Assembly (NCBI GenBank): GCA_021790005.1
Contig: JAJYIP010000005.1
Location: 1-34,475 of the forward strand
Direction of reading: 5' to 3'
Length of the DNA: 34,475 nt
From: a bacterium
Lineage (GTDB): Bacteria > Patescibacteriota > Saccharimonadia > Saccharimonadales > UBA4665
Shown: piece by piece, positions 6,782 to 15,200 of the stretch
How the letters are laid out: each line of letters begins with the position of its first letter
How positions within the stretch are numbered: the first letter of the stretch is position 1
Translations under genes and position numbers: made by a program
The notes under the pieces: model-generated
Seen by the model: only the letters and a program-made list of their open reading frames with translations
Databases searched by the model: none
Told to the model about the DNA's origin: nothing

Positions 6782-7813
6782 ATGACAGAAGTTGCAAGTC
6801 AACTAGCAGAAGTGCCTTCATTTTACCCTTACGCTGATGGCTTTGCTGTTGGTGACGGCTCCTTAGCTTACATTACTCGTATGCGTCAGCCGGTTAAACC
6901 AGGTGAAGTGCCTAGTAGCGAGCGTTTAGTTGGTGATATTCTCCGCCGAACCTGCAAATTAGGCGGTACGGCCTGTGCTGGTTCTGGATGCCAAGCCCCT
7001 GAAGGTTACAGTAATATTGACAGACTTTGTTCTGACCTAAACTTAAAGGATGTAACGGAACGACTGGGCATAAAATCTGAAGACTTACTTATGGTTGGTG
7101 TCACTGCTGATGGTGTAGGTTTTTATGACCAACTTGAAAGTTATGGTGATGCAGTCAAGACAAACTCAGTTGGCATTCGTGAATTACCAGGCTACAATGC
7201 TTTCTTTGCAAAAGCCGATGAAGGAGTAGTATTGGGCGCACGACTTGCAGACTGTGGCTTTGCATCGATAGAGTTTAAGGACAATCTAGGTGAAGACGTT
7301 GTTGGTTTTGTTCATTTAACACGACCAAATCTGCAAGGTGAATCTAAACTAGCTTTTGAGGTTGACGGCCATCCTGCCGGTAGCTTCGAATACTTTTTAC
7401 ATGAAACCATTAAACACTATGGTGGTGATATATCTAATGTTAAGGTTCATCTGATTGCAGCAATTAAGGCTGAAAACTTCCAGCACACATTCAAAGATGA
7501 AGATGGTCAACGTCCTGAAGATCAGTTTCCAGGCTGGATTGACCAGGGTTTACTTAAAAATAAAACTAATCCTGAATGGAAGCCCGGTGACTCAATTAGT
7601 CCTGATGACATTTGGGAGCCACAGTACCGAGAAATGCTACGTTGGCAGATAGCAAGAAGCGGTATTACTGATGAGCAGTTAAGTGAAGAAGGTATGATTG
7701 ACCCTGCCGACTTAGAGCTAGGCCACGCAAGCAATCATGCTGGCGCACATGGCAAAATGCCTGACGCTCGTGACGCATACCTTATAATGTCTCGCTCTTA
7801 CAAAGCAGCTTAA
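6782..7813 (+). CDS. divergent PgeF/YfiH-like (laccase-domain, Cu-oxidase_4 family) protein
   Basis: GARLADCGFASIEF...VGFVHLTRPNLQG resembles the family core ADC...VG..HAGWRG; 343 aa with expanded C-terminus. Confidence 0.6.
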   Translation: MTEVASQLAEVPSFYPYADGFAVGDGSLAYITRMRQPVKPGEVPSSERLVGDILRRTCKLGGTACAGSGCQAPEGYSNIDRLCSDLNLKDVTERLGIKSEDLLMVGVTADGVGFYDQLESYGDAVKTNSVGIRELPGYNAFFAKADEGVVLGARLADCGFASIEFKDNLGEDVVGFVHLTRPNLQGESKLAFEVDGHPAGSFEYFLHETIKHYGGDISNVKVHLIAAIKAENFQHTFKDEDGQRPEDQFPGWIDQGLLKNKTNPEWKPGDSISPDDIWEPQYREMLRWQIARSGITDEQLSEEGMIDPADLELGHASNHAGAHGKMPDARDAYLIMSRSYKAA

Positions 7814-8424
7814 ACTGACTCGATTTGTTTTTGTAAGTGCTGATAATCTACTCTGCCACTATCTTGATTCCAACTGCCACCCCATTCCCAGCCACGCTCT
7901 AGCATGAACCTGACTAATGGATGCTTAGCAGATAATGTTCCTGGGACATCAGGATTCCAGCTAGCACCTTCAGGAGCTACGATGACCTTACTTTCTGAAT
8001 AGCGCATATATGGATTTTGTCTGGGATTTATATCAAAAGCTAGACCTTGACCATGTAGTGAAGTGTTGGTTGTACCAGCTATAAGCCGATAGTTAAATCC
8101 AGAAGATGCATTAGCTGCCATAAGTTTATCGTCATTCCATAGATATGCTGGGTCACCAGCCTGAACCACGTGTTCTATGGGGAAGTTAGAGTCGCTTGCG
8201 AACTTAAAAAAGGCATCAACATCATCCGCCAAGGCTTTATGAACTTCAATAATTCCACTATGTCTTTGGCCGTCAAAGCCATAGTGCAGTACAGTCAGCA
8301 GCACCTGTAGCTTTAGGATTTCTGGTGGGCATGACAGCTCTGGGTTAGATAAAACCCGCACTGACTCGCTTTGTTCTCCGCTCATGCTATCAATCATAGC
8401 GCTTTCTGACAGAAACTCCCCCAA
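7810..8424 (-). CDS. peptidase M15-family (VanY / L-alanyl-D-glutamate peptidase-like)
   Basis: TSLHGQGLAFDINP (SxHxxGxAxD) and GWEWGGSW...DYQHLQ. Start codon uncertain (TTG in track). Confidence 0.8.
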   Translation of the reverse strand: MGEFLSESAMIDSMSGEQSESVRVLSNPELSCPPEILKLQVLLTVLHYGFDGQRHSGIIEVHKALADDVDAFFKFASDSNFPIEHVVQAGDPAYLWNDDKLMAANASSGFNYRLIAGTTNTSLHGQGLAFDINPRQNPYMRYSESKVIVAPEGASWNPDVPGTLSAKHPLVRFMLERGWEWGGSWNQDSGRVDYQHLQKQIESV

Positions 8425-8541
8425 AACGCTAACCCCTCTTTAACTCATAGTTATAGGAAATTTCGTGGAGGTTTTGTGGTTTTGGATGCGCCCTCCCTAA
8501 ATTATTTGTGTTATTCTTAAATTAATTTAATTCAAAAAAAC

Positions 8542-9735
8542 ATGGAAAACCAAAACCCTAACGATATGGCAACGATGCTTGAACAGCTCCGAGCCTATAT
8601 TCAACAACAACTAAATCTTGGGCTTAATCCCGCTGAAGTTCTTACTCAACTTCAGCAGGCTGGCTGGCAGAATGATATGCTTCAACAAGCTTTCCAGCTG
8701 GCGCAACCTGAAGTTATGCCTGTTATTAGCCAGGCATTAAATCCATCGTCCTTACCTGAAGAAAAAGCTCAACCTCAAGCACAAACTATACATCATCCTA
8801 CGTCGGCTACTGTCACACGAGGACGTTTTAAGACGGGGTGGTTATTGTTTAGGCAAAGCCTTAGAGTGCTGAGGCATAACGAGGGGCTAATTAGGTATGT
8901 GGTTATGAGCTTTATAGCCAGCCTAATACTCGCCGTAGTCTTTAGTGTTATTTTTATTCTAGAAAAGCATGTCTTAATTCAATCCACAACGATAATCAGC
9001 GCTAATCAACACAATATTCAATACAATGTAACTCTTAAGCCTGCCGGCTACATTGTGGTACTTGTTTACTATATCCTGACCTTCTTTATTGTTAATCTTT
9101 ATTCTGCCGGACTAGTGGCTAACGTTATTGATATATTCCATGGACAATCAAAACTCTATAGAAATTATATGAAGATAGCTCGTTCTAAAGGCGGTGCGTT
9201 GTTAATTTACTCAGTTATTGAAGCAACAATCGGCCTGTTTTTAAGAATTATCGCAGAACGCTCAAAACTACTGGGCAGAGTCGTGGCTTGGGCTATGGGT
9301 GCAATCTGGTCATTGGCACGATTATTTGTCGTTCCGGTCATAGTGACATCCGAAGACAACGCTTTCGTCGCCATTAAACGTTCTACCAAATTGCTAGTTT
9401 CGACATGGGGTGAAAACCTTGTTGGAAGAGTGTCATTTGCTGGTGTGGCGATTGTGTTATTTTTGTTCGTGCTTACGCCGGTAAGTTTTGTGCTGATTTT
9501 TCTAGGTATACAATTTGGTAATATTATTGGTGCAATAGCGGCTACCGTTATTGTTGTGCTGCTTTATTTGGCCTACGTTATCTTAATTTCTACTGCATCT
9601 AGCGTGCTCAATACCGCCCTGTTTTACTATGCCCAGTATAAACAAATACCAGCTGCATTTGACCCGGTGCTTATCAATTCGGTCTTTGTTCGCAGAAAGC
9701 GCAAAGGGCTTTTTGGCCCCAAGATCACTAACTAA
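8542..9735 (+). CDS. multi-pass membrane protein (DUF6159-like) with N-terminal helical module
   Basis: 397 aa; RGRFKTGWLLFRQSLRVLRHNEGLIRYVVMSFIASLIL; several TM helices; N-terminus NPAEVLTQLQQAGWQNDMLQQAFQLA resembles a UBA-like helical motif. Confidence 0.65.
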   Translation: MENQNPNDMATMLEQLRAYIQQQLNLGLNPAEVLTQLQQAGWQNDMLQQAFQLAQPEVMPVISQALNPSSLPEEKAQPQAQTIHHPTSATVTRGRFKTGWLLFRQSLRVLRHNEGLIRYVVMSFIASLILAVVFSVIFILEKHVLIQSTTIISANQHNIQYNVTLKPAGYIVVLVYYILTFFIVNLYSAGLVANVIDIFHGQSKLYRNYMKIARSKGGALLIYSVIEATIGLFLRIIAERSKLLGRVVAWAMGAIWSLARLFVVPVIVTSEDNAFVAIKRSTKLLVSTWGENLVGRVSFAGVAIVLFLFVLTPVSFVLIFLGIQFGNIIGAIAATVIVVLLYLAYVILISTASSVLNTALFYYAQYKQIPAAFDPVLINSVFVRRKRKGLFGPKITN

Positions 9736-9909
9736 ATTACAATACCTACCGACAAGCCTCTTCCATATTACTAATTGGATAATGAACGGCAAAAAGCTAG
9801 TGTAGAGTATGAATAATCAGCTGGTGTTATTAACATGAATAAGATTGAATCTATAGACTGGCGAGCCAAACCACTTAAGTTATGTGTGAATTAATGAGAC
9901 AATTAAGCG

Positions 9910-10305
9910 ATGAGCAGTATATTTACCAAAATCATCAACGGTGAGATAGCGAGTGTTAAAGTGCACGAGGATGATCTTACGCTTGCCATTATGGACATTA
10001 ATCCGGTTCAGCCTGGTCAGATTCTGGTCTTTCCTAAACGCGAAGTTGGTACTATTTGGGATCTGGATCAGCCCGATTATCTGGCACTAATGGCGGTCGT
10101 GCAAAATGCGGGTCGCAGTTTAAGGAAAGCCTTTCCGGATAAAGCCCGCATTGGTGTTATGGTTGAAGGTTTGGAAGTTGCAGATCATGCCCACGTAAAA
10201 GTATTCCCCTTCTCTACGATTGAAGAATATCATGCGGTACCGGACGAGCACTTCAGGCCGACGACTCACCAATTGGAAGAGTTGGCTGTAAAACTGTCGT
10301 TCTAG
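9910..10305 (+). CDS. HIT-family protein
   Basis: IFTKIINGEIASVKVHEDDLTLAIMDINPVQPGQILVFPKRE and ADHAHVKVFPF. Confidence 0.9.
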   Translation: MSSIFTKIINGEIASVKVHEDDLTLAIMDINPVQPGQILVFPKREVGTIWDLDQPDYLALMAVVQNAGRSLRKAFPDKARIGVMVEGLEVADHAHVKVFPFSTIEEYHAVPDEHFRPTTHQLEELAVKLSF

Positions 10306-10317
10306 GATTAAATAACC

Positions 10318-10503
10318 ATGTCTAATAACATATTTTCTTTAATTATCGCTTCAGGGGCAGCCGCGTTTGTTTATACCCAGATGGGGAAACGTATTGGCTA
10401 TGGTAATACCTCAAGAGTGTGGATTATGGTTGCTGTTACTTTATTATTTACGTTTTTTGTCGTTATCACCCTTCTTGATTTCGTTATTCAAGTAAAGCTA
10501 TAA
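10318..10503 (+). CDS. small membrane protein, 61 aa
   Basis: Two hydrophobic segments; 12 nt after the HIT gene. Confidence 0.5.
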   Translation: MSNNIFSLIIASGAAAFVYTQMGKRIGYGNTSRVWIMVAVTLLFTFFVVITLLDFVIQVKL

Positions 10504-10552
10504 AAACCTAGATTAAGTTGGCTATTGCACCTGTTACTGGTACTATATGGCT

Positions 10553-11398
10553 ATGGACGAGAAGGGGTTGGGCAAACGCTTACAAAAAATGCGTCGTAGT
10601 GCGGGATTAACCCAACAGCAACTATGTCAGGCTGCCAATCTTAGCTTCTCGACTCTTACTAAAATTGAGCGTGGCGCTATTAAATCCCCATCAATTTTTA
10701 CTATCCAGAACATAGCTCGGGCTCTTGATATGGGTTTAGATGAATTGCTGGGTGTTAAAGCCAAGCCAGTGACCCACCTTCAAGAAACCAGATCAGGCGT
10801 CAGGTTTATATATTTTGATGTCAATGGTTGCTTAGTGAGGTTTTACCACCGGGCATTTGCACGGATTGCGAGAGATTACGCAGTGCCGCCGGATCTAGTA
10901 GAGATGGCTTTCCTGCACTATAACTCGGACGCTTGTCGTGGCACTCTAAGCATGCAGGATTTTAATGACCTTATCGCAAAGCGTCTGGCTATTCCGTCAC
11001 TAGATTGGCCTAAATACTATCTTGAAGCCGTTGAGCCTATGCCTGGAATGCAAAAAGTGATTGAGTGGGCCAGTCAGAATTACGGTGTTGGCTTACTGAC
11101 TAATATTATGCCCGGTCTACTTCCCTCTCTAATCAAGGGCGGAGTTGTTCCGGATCTGAAGTACGATGTAACCATCGACTCTTCAGCAATCGGTCTTATT
11201 AAGCCCGATGCGCAGATATTTAAGTTGGCGGCGGAAAAGTCCGGCGTTGATCCGAGCAAGATCCTATTAGTTGACGATACCAGGGAAAATGTTGCAGTGG
11301 CAGAAGAGCTTGGTTGGCATGTGTTGTGGTTTGATTATGCCCAGCCCGAAGAATCGGTTGAGCAAGTCATGATGGCCTTGGATATGCCATCACATTAA
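10553..11398 (+). CDS. XRE helix-turn-helix fused to HAD-like hydrolase
   Basis: N-term RLQKMRRSAGLTQQQLCQAANLSFSTLTKIERGAIKSPSIFTIQNIARAL; C-term YFDVNGCLVRF, LLTN, KPDAQIF, LLVDDTREN. Start 10553 preferred over 10547 because TGGTACTAT (10538-10546) ends 6 nt upstream. Confidence 0.85.
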   Translation: MDEKGLGKRLQKMRRSAGLTQQQLCQAANLSFSTLTKIERGAIKSPSIFTIQNIARALDMGLDELLGVKAKPVTHLQETRSGVRFIYFDVNGCLVRFYHRAFARIARDYAVPPDLVEMAFLHYNSDACRGTLSMQDFNDLIAKRLAIPSLDWPKYYLEAVEPMPGMQKVIEWASQNYGVGLLTNIMPGLLPSLIKGGVVPDLKYDVTIDSSAIGLIKPDAQIFKLAAEKSGVDPSKILLVDDTRENVAVAEELGWHVLWFDYAQPEESVEQVMMALDMPSH

Positions 11399-13950
11399 AT
11401 CTTGTATCTTTGTCTTTCCAGTAAATGAGCTTCAAGAGTCTTTTCGGCTTCGATTAGCTGGTTGCGGCTTTCTTCTACTAATTGAGTCGGGGCTTTGTCA
11501 ACATAGGCCTTATTGTTGAGCCGATCGCGTAAATGCTTCAAGTCGGCTTGCAAGGCCTGAATTTTAGCGTCCAGGGTCAATATATAGTTTTCTATAAGGT
11601 TTTGGTCTATATCCAGCCAGACGTTAAGACTCGTGCCGCTTAAGGAGGTGCCTTTCTCGCTATCGTTAAGCTGCACCGATTTAAGATTGCCTAATTTTTG
11701 TATTAACGTGGCATACTTTTCAACGATCGGTTCGTCGCGGTAGTACAGATTAACATCTTTAGCACCAATTGCTTTAAGGGTTGAACGGACGATGGTGATC
11801 AGATCTTTTATGCTGGCAAATTCTCTAGCTTGCCTGTCATCGACTTCCACTAGTCGTGTAAAAGTTTGGTCGCTTACCAAAGAGTCGGACTTGAGTTCCA
11901 GGGTTTGCCAGATGGTTTCAGTTAAAAATGGGGCAAAGGGGTGCGTTAAAATCAGTATGGCCTCCAGTAAGGCGGCGAGTAATTTTTGGTTGGGTTGAAG
12001 TTTGCTAAGTTCGATATACCAATCGGCAAAATCATCCCAAATAAAATGGTATATACGCTCGTAAGCCTCAGAAAAACGATAGTCGTTCATCAGTCCTGTT
12101 ACGTCGCTAAGTGTTTGAGTGTAACGGTTTAATATCCAGTGGTCGGCACCGCTGTTAGGTTTTGCATCTTCCCTGCCCTCAAACGACTCAATTCCGGACT
12201 CGATGTATCTGGCGACATTCCAGAGTTTATTGCAAAAGTTACGTCCGCTGATTACCTTGGCGGCTATGTAAGGTTGGTTATTACCCGGGGTTTGACCGGT
12301 TATCATGCCGATTCTTAGTGCGTCAGAGCCGAAGGCGTCGATTACCTCCATGGGATTGATGACATTACCCTTGCTCTTACTCATTTTTTGGCCCTGATCG
12401 TCTGTTACTAGGCCGTGCAGATACACTGTTTTAAAGGGGGCCTTACCGGTAACATACAGACCCATCATCAACATTCGGCTGACCCACGGCATAAGGATAT
12501 CAAAACCGGTTTCCATTAAACTTAAAGGATAGAATTCCTTGTAATCGTTACTATCGGGGTAGCCGAGTGTAGCATAGGGCCACGAACTAGAACTAAACCA
12601 AGTGTCAAACACATCGGGATCACGACGGTACACTCGGTTGTTTAAAGTGATTACCTCTTGATCAACGCGCTCATCAAATATCCAATCGCCGGGATCTTCG
12701 TCGTTTTGGAACGCCGGAATCGGTATTCCCCAGGCTATTTGGCGGCTGATGTTCCAATCCTTAACGTTTTCAAGATAGGTTTCCAGTTGGTGTTGCTTGT
12801 TTTTAGGTAAAAAGTTCATGTCCCCTGCCCTGAGGCTCTCAATTGCCCGATTTGCTAAAGGTCTCATGTTTATAAACCACTGTTCTTTTAGTAGCGGCTC
12901 AATTACCGTATTGCATTTATAGCAATGACCGACGGTGTGCGCGTAGTCTTGGGTGTCAACCAAGAAACCTTGTTGGGTCAATGCCTTGATTACAGCTTCC
13001 CTTGCCTCCTGGACGGTTAAGTTACGGAAACCTTCCGGTGTGTCGTGGGTCAGTCTGCCGTCAAATCCGATTACAGAAACTCTCGGCAAATCGTGTCTTA
13101 GGCCTATTTCAAAGTCATTTGGGTCATGGGCTGGTGTTATTTTAACCGCCCCAGTACCAAATTTAGGATCGACGTAACTGTCAGCAATGATCGGGACATC
13201 TCTGTTAGTTAAGGGTAATCTAACGGTTTTGCCGACTAAGTTTTTGTAACGATCGTCCGCCGGATTGACTGCTATGGCTACGTCACCGAACATTGTTTCC
13301 GGCCGGGTGGTCGCTACCAACACTTCCCCACTCCCATCTGTTAGAGGATAACGAATTTGCCAAAGAAATCCATTATCTTCTTGGTATACAACCTCTATAT
13401 CGGCAAAAGCCGTGCCGTGGAAAGTACAAAAATTAACAAGACGTTCACCTCTGTAAATAAGGCCCTCGTTCCACATCGTGTGGAATGTCTCATAAGCTTG
13501 CTTAACAATCGGATCATCTAACGTGAAAGTATAATGCGACCAATCGACACTGGCACCTAGCCGCCTGATTTGTTCTTCAAAATTATTACGATTGGCAGCA
13601 ACAAAATTGTAAATGTTGTCGTACAGCTGCTCACGTGAATAGTCAAACCGACTTTTGCCCTGCTTTTCCAGCTCTCGTTCATAAACTACCTGTGTTTCGA
13701 ATCCAGCATGATCGGCACCCGGTAAAAAGAGTACACGTTCTCCTTTTGCCCGATGGTATCGAGCGGCAATGTCCTGTAGAGAGAATGACAGGGCGTGACC
13801 AAGGTGTAGATTGCCATTGGCATTAGGCGGGGGAACTACTACGGAGAAACTTTCATGGCCCGTTTTTGGCTTAAAGGCCTCATTTCTTTCCCACAAGGCG
13901 TAGATATCGGTTTCATACAATGCCGGTTGGTAGCTTTTGGCTAATTTCAT
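11395..13950 (-). CDS. valS: valyl-tRNA synthetase
   Basis: 851 aa; PPPNANGNLHLGHALS and KMSKSKGNVINP; C-terminal coiled coil. Confidence 0.97.
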   Translation of the reverse strand: MKLAKSYQPALYETDIYALWERNEAFKPKTGHESFSVVVPPPNANGNLHLGHALSFSLQDIAARYHRAKGERVLFLPGADHAGFETQVVYERELEKQGKSRFDYSREQLYDNIYNFVAANRNNFEEQIRRLGASVDWSHYTFTLDDPIVKQAYETFHTMWNEGLIYRGERLVNFCTFHGTAFADIEVVYQEDNGFLWQIRYPLTDGSGEVLVATTRPETMFGDVAIAVNPADDRYKNLVGKTVRLPLTNRDVPIIADSYVDPKFGTGAVKITPAHDPNDFEIGLRHDLPRVSVIGFDGRLTHDTPEGFRNLTVQEAREAVIKALTQQGFLVDTQDYAHTVGHCYKCNTVIEPLLKEQWFINMRPLANRAIESLRAGDMNFLPKNKQHQLETYLENVKDWNISRQIAWGIPIPAFQNDEDPGDWIFDERVDQEVITLNNRVYRRDPDVFDTWFSSSSWPYATLGYPDSNDYKEFYPLSLMETGFDILMPWVSRMLMMGLYVTGKAPFKTVYLHGLVTDDQGQKMSKSKGNVINPMEVIDAFGSDALRIGMITGQTPGNNQPYIAAKVISGRNFCNKLWNVARYIESGIESFEGREDAKPNSGADHWILNRYTQTLSDVTGLMNDYRFSEAYERIYHFIWDDFADWYIELSKLQPNQKLLAALLEAILILTHPFAPFLTETIWQTLELKSDSLVSDQTFTRLVEVDDRQAREFASIKDLITIVRSTLKAIGAKDVNLYYRDEPIVEKYATLIQKLGNLKSVQLNDSEKGTSLSGTSLNVWLDIDQNLIENYILTLDAKIQALQADLKHLRDRLNNKAYVDKAPTQLVEESRNQLIEAEKTLEAHLLERQRYKI

Positions 13951-13980
13951 ATATCACTAATATACCTGAGTGCTAACTTC

Positions 13981-15039
13981 TTACATAGTCAGGTTGGGCG
14001 CAATATCCAAAGTATAAGGATCAGCAAGGGGTAAATGATTTTTAATTTGCCACCCGCCTAACGCGGCAATCATGGCGCCATTGTCGGTACAGAGCTTGAT
14101 GTCTGGGATGATTAAAGGGCAGGGAACTATGGTTTTGAGTTTGGTCCTCAGCGCCATATTAGCTGCCACCCCCCCAGCTAAAACGATACTTTTTGGATTA
14201 AATTCGTCTATAGCTACGCTAACCTTGTCCGTGATAGTCTCTACGGCGATGCGTTGGAAGCTGGCTGCAATGTTGGCCTTCTGGCCTTCATTCAGGCGTT
14301 CTGGCAGGCGATAGGATGGAAAGTCGAATGATTCCCCGATTTGTTCCTGAGCTAGCCTTAGAACGGCTGTTTTTAGTCCGGAAAAGCTAAAGTCGTATTT
14401 TCCAACTCTCGCTTTAGGTAATTTAAAGGCTTGACCGTCTCCTTTAAGAGCGGCTTCAGCAATACTGGGTCCACCGGGGTAGGGCAGTCCAAGAATTTTA
14501 GCGACTTTATCAAAAGCTTCTCCTATAGCATCATCTTGTGTCCGACCCAATAGACGATATTTGAGATGACTTTCGAACAAGGCTAGTTGCGTGTGTCCGC
14601 CGGAAACAACAACTGCCAACATAGGGAATTCGGGATTATGGTCAACGATCTTGTAGTTTCCAAGATCAGTTTTACGGATAAAATTGGCATATATGTGACC
14701 CAAGACGTGGTTGCAGCCAATTAGTGGTTTGTTTTTAGTAATAGCCAGTGTTCGTGCTGTGAGCACGCCAATTAACAAGCTACCGCCTAGACCGGCTCCG
14801 TATGTTACGGCTATGGCGTCAATCTCTTCCCAGCTGGTCCTTGCCTGCTCAATAGCTTCCTGCAGTGTCGGGATGATGGCTTCGATATGACTTCTGGCGG
14901 CAATTTCTGGTACGACACCACCGTATTTCACGTGCAACCGCATACTGGAAGCTACGATATTGCTTTTCATGTCAATGCCGTCATCAACGATTGCCACAGC
15001 CGTTTCATCGCAGCTGGTTTCGATTCCCAAAACTCGCAT
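13981..15039 (-). CDS. tsaD: tRNA N6-adenosine threonylcarbamoyltransferase TsaD
   Basis: MRVLGIETSCDETAVAIVDDG...HVLGHIYANF...VSGGHTQLAL...GGVAANMALR. Track start 15045 is TTG; ATG 15039 is the canonical start. Confidence 0.97.
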   Translation of the reverse strand: MRVLGIETSCDETAVAIVDDGIDMKSNIVASSMRLHVKYGGVVPEIAARSHIEAIIPTLQEAIEQARTSWEEIDAIAVTYGAGLGGSLLIGVLTARTLAITKNKPLIGCNHVLGHIYANFIRKTDLGNYKIVDHNPEFPMLAVVVSGGHTQLALFESHLKYRLLGRTQDDAIGEAFDKVAKILGLPYPGGPSIAEAALKGDGQAFKLPKARVGKYDFSFSGLKTAVLRLAQEQIGESFDFPSYRLPERLNEGQKANIAASFQRIAVETITDKVSVAIDEFNPKSIVLAGGVAANMALRTKLKTIVPCPLIIPDIKLCTDNGAMIAALGGWQIKNHLPLADPYTLDIAPNLTM

Positions 15040-15200
15040 ATTCAATTAGACTAACACGTTGCGTATGCCTGATAAAGTTATATAAAACATAACCAAATTG
15101 ACAAAACGGCACAACAGTGATAAACTAAGTTTGAAAAATCTAAATTATTTTCGTTTTGCAATACAATTATATCTTCACATGAAAGGATAGGCAAAGTCAC

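Noticed and set aside
9809-9894. Two coupled mini-ORFs (MNNQLVLLT* and MNKIESIDWRAKPLKLCVN*) before the HIT gene
   Set aside because: Very short, no SD or promoter evidence; would need conservation data.
13951-13978. Second CIRCE near valS (GAGTGCTAA at 13969-13977)
   Set aside because: Only one half-site is good; the opposing half matches poorly and at the wrong spacing. Probably chance.
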